From positions 1 through 64,000 of the forward strand of contig NZ_JACJTU010000005.1 of NCBI RefSeq assembly GCF_014698835.1: 64,000 nt of DNA, in the 5' to 3' direction. Below are positions 27,539 through 36,752 of this stretch, one piece after another (positions within the stretch are counted from its first letter, which is position 1; the number at the start of each line of letters is the position of its first letter). Below the pieces are notes generated by a model. It saw nothing but the letters and a program-made list of their open reading frames with translations, ran no database searches and was not told where the DNA came from. This DNA is from Nostoc paludosum FACHB-159. GTDB lineage: Bacteria; Cyanobacteriota; Cyanobacteriia; Cyanobacteriales; Nostocaceae. Both the position numbers and the translations under genes were made by a program.

Positions 27539-28045
27539 AATGACAGAAGCTGAGACTCTCAGGACTTTTGCAAAATCATGAAAAAACCTAGACGCAAAGC
27601 GGCAAGACAGAGGCTACTGCAAAGGACGCAAATGGCACAAAGAAATAAGAATTTCAGAGAGTTTTTGCGTAAACCTTAACTGTAATAAATAGTACTGTCG
27701 CCATCTGTACCTGATAGTAAATATAGTTACTAAGTCTTGGGATCGCTCTCGAATTTGTATATATAGGTAAGTATTTATATTTTTATAAACAATAGTTAAG
27801 AAAAGATAAAATCGTCTGAGAGATGGATAAGTAGTTGTAGTTTTATAAAGTATAATTAAGAAAAAGATAAACAAATCTAAGCAGTAACATAGGCTAAATT
27901 TGCCTCGAACAGTATCCGAAAAGGATGAAGTTCTGATTGTTTTAGATAAAAGACTATCCCTATCCTGTACATGCAGCTAAGTTGCAGGTCAGGAAAGAAG
28001 CCAACAAAAGTGTAAATTTCAACAGTTGAAGAGGCAAATAAAGCC
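27539..28045. other. Intergenic region with direct repeats
   Basis: No supported gene. A CGCAAAG-type repeat fragment lies at 27590-27640. Two near-identical segments of about 30 bases (TTTTTATAAACAATAGTTAA near 27780 and GTTTTATAAAGTATAATTAA near 27840, each followed by GAAAA..GATAAA) form a direct repeat with a 60-base period. The remainder is the probable promoter and leader of the UbiB-like gene. Confidence 0.5.
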
Positions 28046-29794
28046 GTGGGTCAGTATCAACCTGCTCAGCTAAAAGGCTACAATCCAGAAGCGATCGCTC
28101 GCTACTACCGTTACCGTCCCTGGCTAGCTTGGGGGCGATTGCTGAGAATTCTCTGGTCTTTTGCAGGATTTATACTAAGTATAAAGTTGGATGAATGGCG
28201 AGATCAAGTTGAGCAGAACAAGCTAAAACGAGCTATTGGGCTGCGAAAACTGCTCACAAGTCTGGGGCCGACATTTATTAAAGTTGGTCAAGCGCTTTCC
28301 ACTAGACCAGACCTGATACGCAAAGATTTTTTAGAAGAACTGGTGAAGTTGCAAGACCAGTTACCACCATTCGATAATGCGATCGCTTACCAAATTATCG
28401 AAACCGAACTAAACCGTCCGATTCACGAAAGTTTTAGCGAACTCTCAGCAGCGCCTGTAGCTGCGGCTAGCTTAGGTCAAGTATATCGCGGTCGTTTGAT
28501 TACTGGGGAAGAAGTCGCAGTCAAAGTGCAACGCCCCAACTTACGTCCGGTTCTCACACGCGACTTATATTTGATGCGCTGGGCCGCGGGTTGGCTGGCT
28601 CCTTGGTTACCTCTAAATCTCGGTCACGACCTGACTTTAATTGTGGACGAGTTTGGCACCAAGTTATTTGAAGAAATTGACTATATTAATGAAGGTCGCA
28701 ACGCCGAAAAATTTGCCAGCAACTTCCACAACGATCCGCAAGTAAAAGTTCCCAGCATTTTCTGGCGTTACACCAATACCCACGTTATAACCCTGGAATG
28801 GATTAACGGCTTCAAGCTAACAGATACCCAGCGCATCCGGGAAGCAGGTTTAGACCCAGAAGCCATTATTCAAATCGGCGTTACCTCAGGTTTGCAGCAG
28901 TTGTTAGAACACGGCTTCTTTCATGCAGACCCCCATCCAGGTAACTTGTTTGCTATGCCCGATGGTCGCATGGCTTACATAGACTTTGGGATGATGGATC
29001 AGTTAGAAGAAACCACCAAAGAAACCCTAGTAGATGCACTAGTGCATTTGGTGAATAAAGACTACATCGATTTAGCCGAAGACTTTGTAAAATTGGGGTT
29101 TTTGACTCCAGACACAAATATTTGCCCAATCGTACCTGCATTAGAAGCGGTGTTGGGAAACGCCATCGGTAAAAACGTCAGCGATTTTAACTTCAAAACC
29201 ATCACCGATGAATTTTCGGAACTGATGTATGAATATCCTTTCCGAGTTCCGGCGAAGTTCGCTTTGATTATTCGTTCTCTGGTGACTCAAGAAGGTATTG
29301 CCTTGAGCCTCAACCCGAATTTTAAAATCGTTGAGGTTGGCTATCCATACATAGCACGGCGATTGTTGACGGGAGAATCGCCAGCATTACGGCGACGACT
29401 ATTGAACGTGCTATTTAAAGATGGTAAATTCCAGTGGCAGCGGTTAGAAAATTTAATTGAAATCGCTCGTACTGATGGTAATTTTGATGTCGTACCCACA
29501 GCCCAAATGGGATTTCAATATTTAATCTCGGAAGAAGGCAAATTTTTGCGGCGACAGTTGGTGCTTGCTCTCACCGAAGATGACCGCCTGCACACCGAAG
29601 AAGTCCAACGCCTGTGGAACCTGGTTAAAGACGACTTAAAACCGAATCGTTTATTCAATGTAGCGATCGGTATCTTAACAGAATTATCCAGAGAAGGTGC
29701 AGCTGCGATTTTACCAAAAGCTACATTCCTTGGGTCTTTTGTTGGAAACCAGTCAGTTCAGAATTCAGGAGTCAGAATTCAGAATTCAGAATGA
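28046..29794 (+). CDS. ABC1/UbiB-family atypical kinase
   Basis: A 582-residue protein of the ABC1/UbiB/ADCK family, linked to quinone or prenyl-lipid metabolism in plastids and cyanobacteria. Visible motifs are the Ala-rich loop and lysine in AAASLGQVYRGRLITGEEVAVKVQ, the catalytic HADPHPGN at 293-300, and AYIDFGMMDQ as the metal-binding DFG equivalent. The family's KxGQ motif is seen in FIKVGQALSTRPDL. Translation starts at a GTG (MGQYQPAQLKGYNPEA). The last residues (SVQNSGVRIQNSE) come from an AGAATTC-rich repeat that also encodes the stop. Confidence 0.93.
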   Translation: MGQYQPAQLKGYNPEAIARYYRYRPWLAWGRLLRILWSFAGFILSIKLDEWRDQVEQNKLKRAIGLRKLLTSLGPTFIKVGQALSTRPDLIRKDFLEELVKLQDQLPPFDNAIAYQIIETELNRPIHESFSELSAAPVAAASLGQVYRGRLITGEEVAVKVQRPNLRPVLTRDLYLMRWAAGWLAPWLPLNLGHDLTLIVDEFGTKLFEEIDYINEGRNAEKFASNFHNDPQVKVPSIFWRYTNTHVITLEWINGFKLTDTQRIREAGLDPEAIIQIGVTSGLQQLLEHGFFHADPHPGNLFAMPDGRMAYIDFGMMDQLEETTKETLVDALVHLVNKDYIDLAEDFVKLGFLTPDTNICPIVPALEAVLGNAIGKNVSDFNFKTITDEFSELMYEYPFRVPAKFALIIRSLVTQEGIALSLNPNFKIVEVGYPYIARRLLTGESPALRRRLLNVLFKDGKFQWQRLENLIEIARTDGNFDVVPTAQMGFQYLISEEGKFLRRQLVLALTEDDRLHTEEVQRLWNLVKDDLKPNRLFNVAIGILTELSREGAAAILPKATFLGSFVGNQSVQNSGVRIQNSE

Positions 29795-29930
29795 ACTCTA
29801 TATTATCACTCGCGGATGTAGCTTAATTATCCGTAACAGAATAACTGAGTTTGAGTCCCCTCATTAATTGATTCTGATTCCTGAATTCTGTTAGCCTAGC
29901 GGGGCGTAGCCCATTCTGAATTCTTATTTT
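29755..29930. repeat. AGAATTC-rich inverted repeat spanning the UbiB-like stop codon
   Basis: TCAGAATTCAGGAGTCAGAA and more AGAATTCAGAATTCAGAATG units (29757-29792) face ATTGATTCTGATTCCTGAAT, TCTG and, after an inserted TAGCCTAGCGGGGCGTAGCCC palindrome, ATTCTGAATTC at 29866-29925. The repeat begins inside the UbiB-like coding sequence and provides its C-terminal codons and stop. Confidence 0.8.
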
Positions 29931-29947
29931 TATAACCAGGAGTTTCC

Positions 29948-30316
29948 ATGTACTATTTCCCCTTGCAACCACCTTATTTTCTGTTACTTGTAGGCTTTCT
30001 CACAGCCTTAACATCTGGGATCGCATTATCTGGAACTTTGAAAGTAATTGTGCAGAAATGGCCAAGCGACCGCACAGAAAATGCTAAGCCAAGTTCCTCA
30101 TTAAAACAATTATTTGTGCCATTTCTCGGCATAACTGCTGGTGTTTGTTTATTTATGTCTTCAGGCTTAGAAATATTTGGTTTTCCCTCTTTGCTAGCTT
30201 TAGGAGTTGGTTTACCAATTAGTCTGCTGACTTGTTTATTAGTATGGTTGCAGTTGGGAAGTATGCTCACCTTTGCCCAAACTAAAGGAATGCAATCTTT
30301 AGATTTAGATACTTAG
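29948..30316 (+). CDS. Small conserved-looking membrane protein, function unknown
   Basis: A 122-residue protein with three hydrophobic segments: about 10-30 (FLLLVGFLTALTSGIALSGT), 56-78 (FVPFLGITAGVCLFMSSGLE) and 82-108 (FPSLLALGVGLPISLLTCLL). A clear AGGAG at 29938-29942 precedes the ATG by 5 bases. I do not recognise a named family. It follows the UbiB-like kinase on the same strand after 150 bases of repeat sequence, so co-transcription is uncertain. Confidence 0.8.
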   Translation: MYYFPLQPPYFLLLVGFLTALTSGIALSGTLKVIVQKWPSDRTENAKPSSSLKQLFVPFLGITAGVCLFMSSGLEIFGFPSLLALGVGLPISLLTCLLVWLQLGSMLTFAQTKGMQSLDLDT

Positions 30317-30390
30317 GGATGATTTAGAAGGCTGAAATACAAATTCATTTGTATTACCATGTCAGTAATTAGCCATCATCCTAGAAAATT

Positions 30391-31074
30391 ATGACATTTA
30401 CTGACACAAGTGCCCAAGTGTCAACAATTCCGCCTTTAGAAAATGGTGACAAGCTGACTCGTGCTGAATTTGAGCGACGCTATGAAGCAATGCCTAACGT
30501 CAAAAAGGCGGAATTGATTGAAGGAATTGTTTATATGGCATCTCCTGTACGAGCGAATAAACACGGCAAACCCCACAGTCACATTATGACTTGGTTAGGC
30601 ACTTACGAAGCCGCTACACCAGGGTTAGAAACACTCGATAACACAACTGTGCGGCTCGATGCTGATAATGAACCACAGCCAGATGCAATATTGAGAATAC
30701 AACAAGGAGGGCGATCGACAATTAGCAAAGATGATTATGTCGAAGGAGCGCCAGAATTAATAGTAGAAATTGCGGCTTCTAGTGCTTCCTATGATTTACA
30801 TCAAAAACTAAAAGTTTATCGTCGCAATGAAGTTCAAGAATATTTAGTATGGCGAGTTTATGACCGTCAATTTGATTGGTTTAAGTTACAAGAAGGTGAG
30901 TATATCCAACTTGAACCAAATACAGATGAGATATTTTGCTCCCAAGTTTTTCCAGGTTTATGGTTAGATAAATCAGCATTATTATCACTAGATTTAGTTA
31001 AAGTTTTAGCCGTTTTGCAGCAGGGATTATCTACACCAGAGCATAAAAGTTTTGTGGAAAAATTATCTGTTTAG
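30391..31074 (+). CDS. Uma2-family protein (PD-(D/E)XK nuclease fold), intact
   Basis: A 227-residue Uma2-family protein. The fold's acidic and lysine residues are visible in AELIEGIVYMASP, NEPQPDAILRI, APELIVEIAASSASYDLHQKLKVYRRN and VQEYLVW, matching the E...D...ExK pattern. Such proteins are abundant in cyanobacteria; nuclease activity is predicted from the fold, but the biological role is unknown. Unlike the copy at 7555-8157 this frame is complete. It belongs to a different Uma2 subgroup from that copy. Confidence 0.88.
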   Translation: MTFTDTSAQVSTIPPLENGDKLTRAEFERRYEAMPNVKKAELIEGIVYMASPVRANKHGKPHSHIMTWLGTYEAATPGLETLDNTTVRLDADNEPQPDAILRIQQGGRSTISKDDYVEGAPELIVEIAASSASYDLHQKLKVYRRNEVQEYLVWRVYDRQFDWFKLQEGEYIQLEPNTDEIFCSQVFPGLWLDKSALLSLDLVKVLAVLQQGLSTPEHKSFVEKLSV

Positions 31075-31436
31075 CAAATATTTTCATAAACTATGACTCA
31101 AGAAGATAAAGATTTCTGTTTTTGTACCTTATACCGTTTCTTTATGAGGCTGCGCTAAATTTCTTTAGCTGTTTCTTTGTGTACTTTGCGTCCTTTGTGG
31201 TTCGTTATATAATTCGGCGCATCTTCATACAGAATTGGTATTAGCCTTGGGTGAGAGATATCGCTCTCATGCTTTCCTATTAGCTAAAGATATTGAAAAC
31301 CATTCACCTTTGAGCAATTTTGATTTTTATTATAGATAAAAGTGGGGATGGGCGAGTGTGGGAAGATTACAAAAAAGCTTTCCACTCTTCCCGCACTCCC
31401 ATTACCTAATACCCAATCCCTAATCCCCAGTCACTC
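31075..31436. other. Convergent intergenic region with repeat and a possible gene remnant
   Basis: Near 31186-31206 lies a TTTGCGTCCTTTGTGGTTCG repeat. A protein-like 46-codon open stretch ends at 31339 (ELVLALGERYRSHAFLLAKD), possibly a decayed gene end, family unknown. From 31342 a purine run (GTGGGGATGGGCGAGTGTGG) faces TTCCCGCACTCCCATTACC and CCCAATCCCTAATCCCCAG. It resembles the hairpins at other convergent ends. Confidence 0.5.
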
Positions 31437-32465
31437 TTACTTAGTAATTCTATCTTTGAAATTGCGATAATTTAACTTAAAATTGTTGATTTTTTGCTGA
31501 ATAAAACTGGTGGTAGATTTTTGCAGAAGCGTTAATTGGCTGGGGCGAGTAAAGGTTTGAGGGCGTTTTTCAGGTGATTTTAAATAGCGATAGTGTAAGA
31601 AAACATCGCGGTAAGGAATATCAACATCTTCACCTGCACAAAGTCGCGTAAAATCTGACGAAGATACACTCATATAGTGGAGATATGTTATGGGTGTTTC
31701 TTGGGCGTAAAGAATATTATCTACAACATTAAATTTAGAAGCCCAATGACAACCCGTAGCGCCTTCATAATTGGCGTAGTTGTAGTAAGAAATTCCACTT
31801 TTTAAAACTAAATAATTAAGAACTGTTTGATCGGAATCTGCCCATGCGAGAGCATCAGCTTCACCAGCTTCTAAACTTTCTAATAGATTTGCTAAAGTAG
31901 CGTCATCAAAAATCTTCTTTTTAGAAGCAAACCAACCAGAACAAAAAATGCGATCGCTAATATTTTCTTGGTGAAAAATTTGTTGGAGTTTATCTTCTGT
32001 CCAATCAAAAATATACTTCAACTCTGATTTATATTGAAAATCATTCGTAATCCAATCATATCGATCTAACTTTTCATAAACATCATCTAATGGTTTCATC
32101 AACAAGGTATCTCCATCAAAGAAGATAAACTTGTTAAATGGCCCATCTAGACAACAAAGTTTTCTATGTCTTTCTATACGAAAATTCTCAGCTAAGCCAT
32201 ATTCTCTCCAGAGTTTTAATGCTCTGGGATGAGCTTTCCAGATACGAGTACCAATTTCTTCCCAGCGAGCTATTGAAGCATAATCTTCAAATAAAGTGAC
32301 ATTATCTCTAGTTGCTATTTCTGCCTTTACTTTGTCTAGCCGCTCATTATATGGAATTACACAAACAGGAATTTTTCTACCTGCATTCGCTTCTATACTA
32401 TTGAGCAAAGCTACTAGTTGGTCGTATACTACATCATTTGCTAATGTATAAATACCATCAATCAT
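31437..32465 (-). CDS. GT8-like glycosyltransferase, tandem paralogue 3
   Basis: A 342-residue putative GT-A fold transferase. The sequence starts MIDGIYTLANDVVYDQLVAL and has a metal-binding-type D-x-D motif at 117-119 in KFIFFDGDTLLMK, and a conserved end (YRDVFLHYRYLKSPEKRP). It shares these blocks with the gene at 33376-34356 and more distantly with 32482-33372. I start at the ATG at 32465 because AGGAGT lies 7 bases upstream; an upstream frame would add 12 residues. I remember Nostoc punctiforme proteins of this type (the Npun_R2821/R2823 group) but the sugar and acceptor are unknown. It is the last gene of the minus-strand glycan operon. Confidence 0.78.
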   Translation of the reverse strand: MIDGIYTLANDVVYDQLVALLNSIEANAGRKIPVCVIPYNERLDKVKAEIATRDNVTLFEDYASIARWEEIGTRIWKAHPRALKLWREYGLAENFRIERHRKLCCLDGPFNKFIFFDGDTLLMKPLDDVYEKLDRYDWITNDFQYKSELKYIFDWTEDKLQQIFHQENISDRIFCSGWFASKKKIFDDATLANLLESLEAGEADALAWADSDQTVLNYLVLKSGISYYNYANYEGATGCHWASKFNVVDNILYAQETPITYLHYMSVSSSDFTRLCAGEDVDIPYRDVFLHYRYLKSPEKRPQTFTRPSQLTLLQKSTTSFIQQKINNFKLNYRNFKDRITK

Positions 32466-32481
32466 TGGGGTACTCCTAATA

Positions 32482-33372
32482 TTAAGTGCGAGTAGCGACA
32501 AAGGGAAATAAACGGCGAGTTAATTTTGGAATAAAGGCAAATTTACCTTCGTGAAGATAGCGATAGTGTTCCCACAATTCCCAATAAGGACTACCAGCTT
32601 TAATCCGTGTCCCAGCCCAATGCAGATATTTTAGTCGTTGTCCCCGGTCATATAGCGCGTAATCTTGCTGTTGGAAATTTCGCGAACCTGCCCAACTACC
32701 AGCCCCACCTCCAGGAATTTTGACGAGATTTCCACGTTTGGCAATCAGCTTGAGAACTAAATAATTTAAAATTGGTTGGTCTGTCACTCCTTCGGAAAAA
32801 TCAAAATATTCCCGATGGGCTGCACATTCGCGCAAAGTTTCATCCATTTGTTCTTCGGTGATTGTTCCTTTTTTAGAAGCCCAAAAACCGCTATTGAAAA
32901 CATCTTCTAGTTGGGTATCTGAAAAGATTTGCTGTTCTTTTACCAATGGCGAAAAAATATTTCGTAGCTTGTCATTGGCGTGATGATAATCACAACAGAA
33001 AAAATCGACTTCTGCAAGTTTGTCTAAATTGTCAGCAATTTTTTCAAAAACGACAATATCAGTATCAATATAAATAAACTCATCTAAAGGGCCAAACCAG
33101 GCCACCAATTTACGCATTTTATTTGGTAAGGCGAGAAAATCGCGATCAAAAATTTCGCCGATGCGTTGAGTAAATTTATCAATTAAATCTAAATCTGGGA
33201 AAATTTGTACATTGTGTAAGGTAGCAAGTTGCTCTGCTACCTTGTGATAATTTTCATTAAAAGGTATGAGATAAACTGTTACTTCTGGGTCGTAGTAACG
33301 GATACTATTGAGTAAGGCGATCGCATTATCGATTACCCGGTCGTTAGCAACAATATAAATTCCCCTGCTCAT
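32482..33372 (-). CDS. GT8-like glycosyltransferase, tandem paralogue 2
   Basis: A 296-residue protein of the same group: SRGIYIVANDRVIDNAIALL at the start, D-T-D at 103-105 in EFIYIDTDIVVFEK, GFWASKKG in the middle and LWEHYRYLHEGKFAFIPK near the end. It is shorter and more diverged than its two neighbours. The start is 3 bases after the stop of the upstream paralogue, and the next gene begins 16 bases after its own stop, so the three are translated from one message. A sugar-nucleotide transferase role is inferred from the fold motif only. Confidence 0.78.
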   Translation of the reverse strand: MSRGIYIVANDRVIDNAIALLNSIRYYDPEVTVYLIPFNENYHKVAEQLATLHNVQIFPDLDLIDKFTQRIGEIFDRDFLALPNKMRKLVAWFGPLDEFIYIDTDIVVFEKIADNLDKLAEVDFFCCDYHHANDKLRNIFSPLVKEQQIFSDTQLEDVFNSGFWASKKGTITEEQMDETLRECAAHREYFDFSEGVTDQPILNYLVLKLIAKRGNLVKIPGGGAGSWAGSRNFQQQDYALYDRGQRLKYLHWAGTRIKAGSPYWELWEHYRYLHEGKFAFIPKLTRRLFPFVATRT

Positions 33373-33375
33373 AAA

Positions 33376-34356
33376 TTATCCTTGCTTGATTAACTTAAGT
33401 TTTCGCAAAGCTCTTGTGAATAAATTTGGTGTAGGAGCGTCATTATAATTCTTCGGAGGAGTTGTAAATACTGGACGCTTTTCCGGTTGGTGTAAATAAC
33501 GATAATGGAGAAATAAATCTCGATAGGCAAAGTCAATATTTTCTCCAGCACAGACCGCTTGGGTGAGATTAGGAGGAATACCAATATAATGAATGTAAGT
33601 TAGCCGATTGCCTTTGTCATATAAAATATGTTCGCGTTCTTCAAAGTGTTTTGATGTTGCAGAACATCCGGTTTTTAGATTATCTGGTAATTCGCGAGCA
33701 AAGTTATAAGTAGAAAGTTTAGACCTCATTACCATGTAATTAATCAGTGGCTGTTCGCCAGCACCTTCATATAAAATTTCTGCTTCCCCGTTTTGTAAAT
33801 TAGATATCAGCCAATTCCTTTGTTCTGAATCAAATATTCCCCGTTTTGAACCATAAAATCCCGAACAAAATATTTCTGAATCAATACGCTTTTGTTCAAA
33901 AACTTCTAGCAATTTGGGAGACTTAACATTATAGATTTTACTAACGTCTTTGAATTGGAAATCATAGACCACAAAATCATGAGTATCTAGCTTTTCAAAC
34001 ACCGAATCAAGTGAATCCATCACCAAGGTGTCTGCATCTAAATAAATAAATTTATCGAAAGGGCCATCAAAGGCACAAAAACGACGATGAGCGCCATAAA
34101 GACGGAATTTACTGCGATTCAATCGTTCTGGTGCTGCTGAAAGCATAAATTGATCCCAGCGATCGATTGATTCTTGGTTATCGTAGATAAATACATTGGG
34201 ACGATTAGCTATTTCCTCGGCAATTCGCTGTGTGCGATCGTCAAAAGGATATATACAAACTGGAGTTTCTTTACCCAAAATTACATCAATACTGTTGAGT
34301 AAAGCTACCAGTTGGTCGAAAACATAATCATTGGCTAGGGTACAAATACCATTCAT
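33376..34356 (-). CDS. GT8-like glycosyltransferase, tandem paralogue 1
   Basis: A 326-residue protein closely related to the gene at 31437-32465. The pair share MNGICTLANDYVFDQLVALL versus IYTLANDVVYDQLVALL, the FDGPFDKFIYLDADTLVMD block with D-A-D at 107-109, IFCSGFYGSKRGIFD, and the C-terminal YRDLFLHYRYLHQPEKRP. The ATG lies 3 bases after the stop of the GT10 gene, indicating tight coupling. The substrate is unknown; recent local duplication explains the similarity of the three tandem genes. Confidence 0.8.
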   Translation of the reverse strand: MNGICTLANDYVFDQLVALLNSIDVILGKETPVCIYPFDDRTQRIAEEIANRPNVFIYDNQESIDRWDQFMLSAAPERLNRSKFRLYGAHRRFCAFDGPFDKFIYLDADTLVMDSLDSVFEKLDTHDFVVYDFQFKDVSKIYNVKSPKLLEVFEQKRIDSEIFCSGFYGSKRGIFDSEQRNWLISNLQNGEAEILYEGAGEQPLINYMVMRSKLSTYNFARELPDNLKTGCSATSKHFEEREHILYDKGNRLTYIHYIGIPPNLTQAVCAGENIDFAYRDLFLHYRYLHQPEKRPVFTTPPKNYNDAPTPNLFTRALRKLKLIKQG

Positions 34357-34359
34357 AAT

Positions 34360-35319
34360 TTATGAGTGTTGAACAACAAAATCTGACAACCAGTTAAGTA
34401 GATTTAGTTTGTGTAAGATGATTTGACGTGCTTCAGCGATCGCATCTTTAGCCTGATACCAAAAATCAGGTGTTGCTGTCACTTCTTGGATGTAAGCAAT
34501 GCCTTTTTCATCTAAACTAGGCAATCTTAAAAAACTACCCGGTGGCAATAATTTATCAGCAGCCGGGCCGCCAAAATAAATTGGCAAACACCAAGCAAGC
34601 AAACTATCCCAAAGTTTTTCACTTACATACCAATTATTATCAGCATAGTTTTCAATTGCTAAATTGTAATAATATGGCGCCATGCCATACCATTTATTAC
34701 CTAATTCTCCCGACTTTTTCGACCATTCTGGTAAATTGCGCCCATACAAATCAAACTTAATCCCACTAGATTGTAGGGATTGCAAAAAGTCTAAACGTTG
34801 GCGATGGTTGGCTGTGCGGTTAATTCCCGAAGTAATCCAACTACATGGCGCAACTTTTTGGGGAGGTGGCATTTCATTTAAATCTTGAAATGTATTTGAG
34901 TGATACCAAATAGCGGGCATATAATCGGGAGTAGGGGCAAAATCATCAGGGCCAGAAATGTAGCCACAATATTTTTCGGCTTCTTGATAATTCCGTTTAG
35001 TTATTTCTACAACTTCATCTAAAGGCGGTTCTCTTAGTAAATAAATAATCCGTTCTTTGGGAACACCACGCAGTAGAGAATCAACATCGAAAACTGATTT
35101 TTGCTGGCGTTTGCGTAAGCTATCTAACCAAGATTGTTGCGGTGCTGGTTGGGGAAAATCAAATTGATACATTAGCAGAAAATCAGGTTTTGCTGCTCTT
35201 GGCTGCATTTGTATGTTGCCCCAAGTTCCAAATTCATGCGGGGTTTGTTGCCAAAGCCAATCGGCTCTAGTTTCTAACCCTCGATAGCTGCTAATCATTC
35301 CTACTGTTTTCATGGTCAT
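34360..35319 (-). CDS. GT10-family (alpha-1,3/4-fucosyltransferase-like) glycosyltransferase
   Basis: A 319-residue protein whose C-terminal half has the GT10 signature: YYYNLAIENYADNNWYVSEK, LWDSLLAWCLPIYFGGP and SFLRLPSLDEKGIAYIQ, equivalent to the conserved N-x-x-E...Y-x-T/S-E-K...P-x-Y-x-G pattern that binds GDP-fucose. The N-terminal acceptor domain (LLMYQFDFPQPAPQQSWLDS) is variable. It probably adds fucose or a related sugar to the glycan built by this operon. The start overlaps a second ATG two codons on (MTMKTVGMISS), so the exact start is uncertain. A perfect palindrome lies 65 bases upstream. Confidence 0.85.
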   Translation of the reverse strand: MTMKTVGMISSYRGLETRADWLWQQTPHEFGTWGNIQMQPRAAKPDFLLMYQFDFPQPAPQQSWLDSLRKRQQKSVFDVDSLLRGVPKERIIYLLREPPLDEVVEITKRNYQEAEKYCGYISGPDDFAPTPDYMPAIWYHSNTFQDLNEMPPPQKVAPCSWITSGINRTANHRQRLDFLQSLQSSGIKFDLYGRNLPEWSKKSGELGNKWYGMAPYYYNLAIENYADNNWYVSEKLWDSLLAWCLPIYFGGPAADKLLPPGSFLRLPSLDEKGIAYIQEVTATPDFWYQAKDAIAEARQIILHKLNLLNWLSDFVVQHS

Positions 35320-35383
35320 TTTAGTTATTTGCCATTTGTCATTTATACATATTCAGAAATTAATTCTGTATTATCGACATCCT

Positions 35384-35414
35384 TGTAGAGACGTAGCATT
35401 GCTACGTCTCTACA
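35384..35414. repeat. Perfect 15-bp-arm palindrome
   Basis: TGTAGAGACGTAGCA (35384-35398) and TGCTACGTCTCTACA (35400-35414) pair perfectly around a single T. A partial extra copy (GATACGTCTCTATATTTGG) follows at about 35427. It sits between two genes of the minus-strand glycan operon and could form a hairpin in the message; there is no T run on either side. Confidence 0.9.
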
Positions 35415-35536
35415 TTTGGCGGTTGATACGTCTCTATATTTGGTGGTTGCATAAATTCTGAATGATTTTATAGATTTTCGTTTGTTTGTGTGAAATTTTT
35501 ATATTCAGTAACACCATTGTTTTTACCTGAATGCCT

Positions 35537-36748
35537 TTATTCAATAATTGAAGGAAGTAGAGATTTATCGACGTAACTCAGAATTTTCTCCGCTCTCTTT
35601 TCCCAAGAAAATTGCTTGACAAATTCGATGCTATCTGGATATCCTTCTATTTTTCGCGGATGAGTTTCTAAGACTCGCTTCAAACTTTCGGCGAATTTGT
35701 TGGGGTTATCTGGTTCACACCAAGCAGCTATAGCTTGGGTATTTTGAAACTCAGTTAATGATGGAATTTCTGTGGCCACGATGGGAGTTCCAGAGGCGAA
35801 GTAGTCAAACAATTTTAACGGAGATGTGAAAGTTGCGGCTTTTCCTGAACAATGGGGATGAGCTAAAACATCAGATGCTTGTAGCAAAGATGCTAATTCA
35901 TTGTGCAAGATATAGCCCAAAAATTTAACGTTGTGAATCTGTTTTTCTTGAATTAATTGCTGATAATGTTCTACTTCTGTTGGCTTACCACCTGCACAGA
36001 CAAATTGCACATTTGGCATTTCTTGAGCTACATCAATTAGCACATCAATACCTTTAAATTGCTGTATAGCTCCTGCATAAACTACCAATTTTTGACTTTC
36101 ATCTTGCAAAAGTTTTTGACGCCATTCTGCTGCTTTTTCTGGTTGTCTTTCCATAAACAAGCGATTAAAACCGTTATGCAGCCTAATCACTTTTTCTGGT
36201 GGCATACCATTTTTAATCATGGTTTCGCGGATAGTTTCGACAACTGTGACGGCAATTTGTAACAGCGGATTGTTGACTATTTCTGGGTCAAATGGTTTTT
36301 CTTCGTGATGGTGATGTTCGTAAATGGCGGGAACGCCATTTTTAATGGCAGCTTTGACAAAATTCCAGTTGCGGCTGTGGACAAGTTTGGTAGTTGGAAG
36401 TATATGAAACGGTAAATAATATTTGCAGGCAATGGTGTTAGAATCTGTGAATTTGCTGGGAAAATGGTCAATTGGCCAAGGCATCGGTAAGGGCGCAACT
36501 TTTAATTTGTCATGGAGGTTGTAATACTTAATAAGTTCTGTTGGTGTTTTTTTAGGTTGAAAAGGACGCGCCAGATTAATTAGGTTTTTGGAATTTATTT
36601 TTTTGTCGAAGTATACCAGAACTGTGGAGTAACCCAAGTTAGCAGCAGCATTAGCAGCGTTTGTAGATTGCACTAAATGAGCCTCTGGCTGGGGCAATTC
36701 ATCACCAATGAAGTAAATATAATGTTTTTTGTTATTAGTGTTTTTCAT
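35537..36748 (-). CDS. GT4-family glycosyltransferase
   Basis: A 403-residue GT4 enzyme: KKHYIYFIGDELPQPEAHLV at the start, VVYAGAIQQFKGIDVLIDVA at the head of the second domain, and FTSPLKLFDYFASGTPIVAT as the nucleotide-sugar motif region. I choose the ATG at 36748, 4 bases after the ABC exporter stop; a TTG at 36775 would overlap that gene by 23 bases. No clear ribosome site exists, so translation is probably coupled to the exporter. Confidence 0.88.
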   Translation of the reverse strand: MKNTNNKKHYIYFIGDELPQPEAHLVQSTNAANAAANLGYSTVLVYFDKKINSKNLINLARPFQPKKTPTELIKYYNLHDKLKVAPLPMPWPIDHFPSKFTDSNTIACKYYLPFHILPTTKLVHSRNWNFVKAAIKNGVPAIYEHHHHEEKPFDPEIVNNPLLQIAVTVVETIRETMIKNGMPPEKVIRLHNGFNRLFMERQPEKAAEWRQKLLQDESQKLVVYAGAIQQFKGIDVLIDVAQEMPNVQFVCAGGKPTEVEHYQQLIQEKQIHNVKFLGYILHNELASLLQASDVLAHPHCSGKAATFTSPLKLFDYFASGTPIVATEIPSLTEFQNTQAIAAWCEPDNPNKFAESLKRVLETHPRKIEGYPDSIEFVKQFSWEKRAEKILSYVDKSLLPSIIE

Positions 36749-36752
36749 AATT

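Noticed and set aside
27614-27874. An 86-codon minus-strand frame
   Set aside because: It is AT-rich and overlaps a direct repeat; the Phe/Ile/Tyr-rich protein looks like a composition artefact.
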